From: Candidatus Altimarinota bacterium
Lineage (GTDB): Bacteria > Patescibacteriota > Gracilibacteria > UM-FILTER-43-11
Length of the DNA: 6,064 nucleotides
Reading direction: 5' to 3'
NCBI GenBank assembly: GCA_029934675.1
Contig: JAOZLT010000089.1
Location: 1-6,064, forward strand
Made by a program: the position numbers and the translations under genes. Shown here one piece after another: positions 3,428 through 6,064 of this stretch. Below the pieces are notes generated by a model that did not search any database, was not told where the DNA came from, and was given only the letters and a program-made list of their open reading frames with translations. Position 1 is the stretch's first letter, and every line of letters starts with the position of its first letter.

Positions 3428-5461
3428 CTAACTTGGTAGTCTGTAAATTTCAATCACGTTCGGACCGTACCTGGACATTGGGTTTATATCAGCACCTAGC
3501 CCTTTATTCCGGATAGTATTTTTAGAACCACCACTTGAATGAACATACTCTGTGCTACTAATAGCAATACCGGTATGTCCAAAACTACCATACCCATTCC
3601 ATCTAAAAAATACAACATCGCCTGGCAATGCATTTGCCGTCTTCGCAATCTTCTTACCGTACTTACGACACCAGTTTCTTTGCATATGAGCGTTACCTCG
3701 TAAGTATCCAGTTCGTCCAGATCTTATAACAGCTAAGCTGGTAAAGCCAGAACAGTCTACTCCAACATCAAGATTCTTTTTACCACCATAAACATATTTA
3801 AAGCCGCGATTGTACATAGACATCGCTTGTTCATATATAGAATTATTTCCTGGAATGTTAGATCCATCAGTTCCCGTTTCTCCTCCAGGTCCACCATTTA
3901 CATCTGAAGCAGCTGCGCATGGATCATACTGTTCAAATTTATAATCTCCATAAGCTGCTGACACATTAACTGCATCTTCATTACCAACACTTTCTAATTC
4001 AAGTGGTCCTTTATCAATGATTAAAAAGACCACCTCCGAAGTTAGCGCATAACTAAAAGTAAATGCAGAATTGTTTGGGTCTGAATTGTTACCACCGGCA
4101 GATATTTCCGTAAATGTAGCTGGTTGTAGATCTTCCCGAGTGTATGTATGTAATACTTGATATCCCATACCAAGCCTATCATACTTACCCGTATCTTTCA
4201 TTATATCTAATTTAAATTCAACTATAGTATGTAAATCAATATCCCCAATAAATACATTTGAAAAGGTATACTTCTGTAAGGTTGGGTGTAACCCTTGAAA
4301 AATATTTAACCACTGTTGGGATTCCTCAATCTCTTTTGGAGTCATGAATGTTAAATATTCTTCATAACTTGGATTTGGAATAACCTTAATCAATCCACTT
4401 GGGGTTAATACTGGGGCTTCTTCATGTATCGCATTCCAACTAACCATTGGAATTGGTTTACCACTACTAACGTCTACAGCCCAAATCTTTGGATAACCAT
4501 GTTTAACGTAAAATACTACCCAATCATAATATGACATATGTTCCAATTGTTGAACATCAAAAAAACTAAAAGTCATAGCTGTTCTGTATTCTTTTGTGCT
4601 TGGAGTAGTTCCCTCTTTTAATTCGCGGTTAATTACTTTAGATAGACCAACGTTAATATGCTGTTCCCATGCCATCCACCAAGTAAAATCTGATATCTTA
4701 AGTTTAGTTGGTTCTCCCCCTTTTGTATCGAAATCATCTAGGATCCAATCATATGGTGTATTGAAAATAGGATAGTGTTTAAAGAAAAACTCTAAAGCCT
4801 GCATATTAGTGTTAGTAATAATTTTATACCCGTTTGATGGTGAGGTGTGTATTTGATGAACTGGTTCAATTAAATCGGTAAACGTCATATCCCAAGGTAT
4901 ACGAGCGGTATCTCCTTCTTCCATGTAGTTTCTTACATACATTTTCATTAAATCCGAATTTAGAAACTGAATGGGTGCTTGGCCCATGCCAGCTGCACCC
5001 TTGCCATTTTTTCCACCTAATTCAAATGTAAAATTGTTTTCCGCTTCTAATCTAGTTCTAGTTATTGATTTTAAAATTACAGTTGCTGCAACAACCGGCG
5101 CAGAACCATGAACAGCAAACTGCTTTGGCATTTCCCTTATTTCCATATTATAACATGCAAAATAATTCTCTAGGGCTCTATTGTCGTCTTCTACATTTTC
5201 GGCAGAAATCATCAACCGTGCAATATATTTTCCCTCGCTCCAAAGAACGGCTATATTTGGATCAAGGTTATCTATTTCAACTATAACATCTGTAACATGA
5301 CGTGAATAGGATTTAAAAATTTCAACCTTTTTAATTTGCAATGGTGCTAATTCAACCTGCCTTAAGGTCGCCGCATCTCGCTGAGACTTAGGCAATTGAA
5401 TGTAATAGTTATTTGGCATAAGCTCAATTGTAATTTTATTTCGATTCAGCAGTTGACTCAT
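3428..5461 (-). CDS. Tail hub/baseplate-like protein with C-terminal NlpC/P60 peptidase
   Basis: This 677-aa protein has two clear parts. Residues about 541-677 form an NlpC/P60 cysteine peptidase: DCSGF with nucleophile Cys570, GHTGI with His629, and YVHSSG with the third residue His641. ALPGDVVFF at 611-619 is the usual segment before the His strand. Such domains cleave peptidoglycan stem peptides, typically between D-Glu and the diamino acid. Residues 1 to about 515 are beta-rich, without signal peptide or membrane helix, and I do not recognise a named family. The N-terminal ELMPNNYYIQLP... region plus a Gly/Asn/Asp-rich linker (about 514-541) fits tail hub/tail-tip proteins that carry a lysin. 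The start ATG at 5461 has TAAGGAA (5473-5467) upstream. The directly following transglycosylase gene supports a wall-penetration role at the tail tip. The peptidase call is firm; the structural role of the N-terminus is inferred from architecture and context. Confidence 0.85.
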   Translation of the reverse strand: MSQLLNRNKITIELMPNNYYIQLPKSQRDAATLRQVELAPLQIKKVEIFKSYSRHVTDVIVEIDNLDPNIAVLWSEGKYIARLMISAENVEDDNRALENYFACYNMEIREMPKQFAVHGSAPVVAATVILKSITRTRLEAENNFTFELGGKNGKGAAGMGQAPIQFLNSDLMKMYVRNYMEEGDTARIPWDMTFTDLIEPVHQIHTSPSNGYKIITNTNMQALEFFFKHYPIFNTPYDWILDDFDTKGGEPTKLKISDFTWWMAWEQHINVGLSKVINRELKEGTTPSTKEYRTAMTFSFFDVQQLEHMSYYDWVVFYVKHGYPKIWAVDVSSGKPIPMVSWNAIHEEAPVLTPSGLIKVIPNPSYEEYLTFMTPKEIEESQQWLNIFQGLHPTLQKYTFSNVFIGDIDLHTIVEFKLDIMKDTGKYDRLGMGYQVLHTYTREDLQPATFTEISAGGNNSDPNNSAFTFSYALTSEVVFLIIDKGPLELESVGNEDAVNVSAAYGDYKFEQYDPCAAASDVNGGPGGETGTDGSNIPGNNSIYEQAMSMYNRGFKYVYGGKKNLDVGVDCSGFTSLAVIRSGRTGYLRGNAHMQRNWCRKYGKKIAKTANALPGDVVFFRWNGYGSFGHTGIAISSTEYVHSSGGSKNTIRNKGLGADINPMSRYGPNVIEIYRLPS

Positions 5462-5477
5462 TTAAATTCCTTATGAT

Positions 5478-6064
5478 TTAATCGAGCTTTCTATCTATAT
5501 GAATTCTTGGACTATACTTTAATCCCAACTCTAATGCTTTTCTAGAGGTTGCGTCTTTTGACTCTTGCCAAAATTCTGCTCCTTCTTGGAGTGGATCTTC
5601 TGGAGTAAAAGGCATTAACATAATATGATTATGTGGAACACTAAGTTCGTCAATTAAATAATCTATGAAAACCTTTTGATGTTCAAAGTCAATAATCTTT
5701 TCTGTATGTTCATATATAAATTTATAGAAAACGTCGTATGGTTGAAGATAGTCAGATATATTTTTGAAGGTTTCAAAATACATCCTATCCACTTCTTCCT
5801 GTGTCATTTGTTCGTCGTAGCACGTTTCCGCATCAATTTTTGGACTAATGGTTAATGTTGGTGACACACCATGATCTCTAATGATTTCATTAAACGAGCT
5901 AATCAGTTCCATGCAGTTTTCTTTGTCTCTTAATAGATTACCGTTGCTTTCAATTCCTAAGAATTTGATGCCTGTTGGTGACACGCTGTCTACCCATCGA
6001 TATAGATCAGGGAAGTATTCTAAATAGTGGAGCGGTTCCCCGCCAGTTATTGTCATTCTCTCAA
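5478..6064 (-). CDS. queE: QueE-like 7-carboxy-7-deazaguanine synthase, C-terminal part (start outside window)
   Basis: This is a radical-SAM enzyme fragment. The reading frame stays open to the right edge (residues E-R precede MTITGGEP), so the ATG at 6056 is an internal Met and the real start lies outside. Visible motifs are GGEP (SAM binding, near the start of the fragment), ESNG (about residue 37 from that Met), TISPK (about 69-73, the SPK motif typical of QueE), and the C-terminal block IMLMPFTPED...LGLKYSPRIHID. The cluster-binding CxxxCxxC would lie in the missing N-terminal part. QueE converts 6-carboxytetrahydropterin to 7-carboxy-7-deazaguanine in preQ0/queuosine synthesis. In phages the product commonly feeds 7-deazaguanine modification of viral DNA. 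The TAA at 5480-5478 lies 16 nt before the next start, and that gene's SD sits in the gap, so the two are probably co-transcribed. A related radical-SAM activating enzyme is less likely because of the SPK and RIH motifs. Confidence 0.82.
   Translation of the reverse strand, partial: ERMTITGGEPLHYLEYFPDLYRWVDSVSPTGIKFLGIESNGNLLRDKENCMELISSFNEIIRDHGVSPTLTISPKIDAETCYDEQMTQEEVDRMYFETFKNISDYLQPYDVFYKFIYEHTEKIIDFEHQKVFIDYLIDELSVPHNHIMLMPFTPEDPLQEGAEFWQESKDATSRKALELGLKYSPRIHIDRKLD

Noticed and set aside
5065..5286. A 73-codon open frame on the plus strand.
   Set aside because: It lies wholly inside the NlpC/P60 protein gene on the opposite strand, has no convincing SD, and its translation is low-complexity Gln/Leu-rich antisense.
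6054..6056. ATG at 6056 as the start of the QueE-like gene.
   Set aside because: The frame stays open upstream to the window edge, and GGEP is normally about 80 residues into the protein, so this Met is internal.
1..6064. tRNA genes, CRISPR arrays, insertion sequences and attachment sites.
   Set aside because: No cloverleaf-like block, regular spaced repeats, transposase frame or long direct repeats were seen. The window is almost entirely coding on one strand.

Overview
The window looks like a stretch of a tailed-phage (or prophage) genome. All ten supportable genes lie on the minus strand and are read from high to low coordinates. They are packed with overlaps or very short gaps, and most starts have a strong purine-rich Shine-Dalgarno (AAGGAG, AGGAGG) about 5 nt away. 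The host cannot be named. The SD usage, modest GC content and cell-wall-directed lysins would fit a phage of a low-GC Gram-positive bacterium, but that is inference.

In transcription order (right to left), the window opens with the C-terminal part of a radical-SAM enzyme resembling QueE (7-carboxy-7-deazaguanine synthase). Its start lies outside the window. Next comes a large 677-aa protein that I read as a tail hub/baseplate-type structural protein fused to a C-terminal NlpC/P60 peptidase, with Cys570, His629 and His641 visible. A 217-aa protein with lytic-transglycosylase (SLT/lysozyme-fold) motifs follows directly. Together these two would cut the peptide and glycan parts of peptidoglycan, most likely as virion-associated lysins during DNA entry.

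The middle holds a 138-aa protein with a helix-turn-helix-like segment and an acidic C-terminus ending in SDLF. After it comes a 209-aa protein with a Val-Ala-Pro repeat tail and a beta-rich body, possibly nucleic-acid binding. The gap between these two carries a 19-bp palindrome containing a consensus -35 hexamer. The gap after the 209-aa gene carries an 11-bp stem with a GAAA tetraloop. The 209-aa gene may therefore be a separately controlled unit.

The left part holds three short unrecognised cytosolic proteins in a tightly coupled run (ATGA overlap, then TAAATG abutment). A three-helix membrane protein follows, starting inside the previous gene. Last is the first 26 codons of a GTG-start gene (VKPTLEIIGEDGNIF...) that runs off the left edge.

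No tRNA, rRNA, CRISPR array, insertion sequence or attachment site was seen. No gap without a gene exceeds about 70 bases. Functions are firm for the NlpC/P60 domain, good for QueE and the transglycosylase, tentative for the hub, HTH and nucleic-acid-binding calls, and unknown for the rest.
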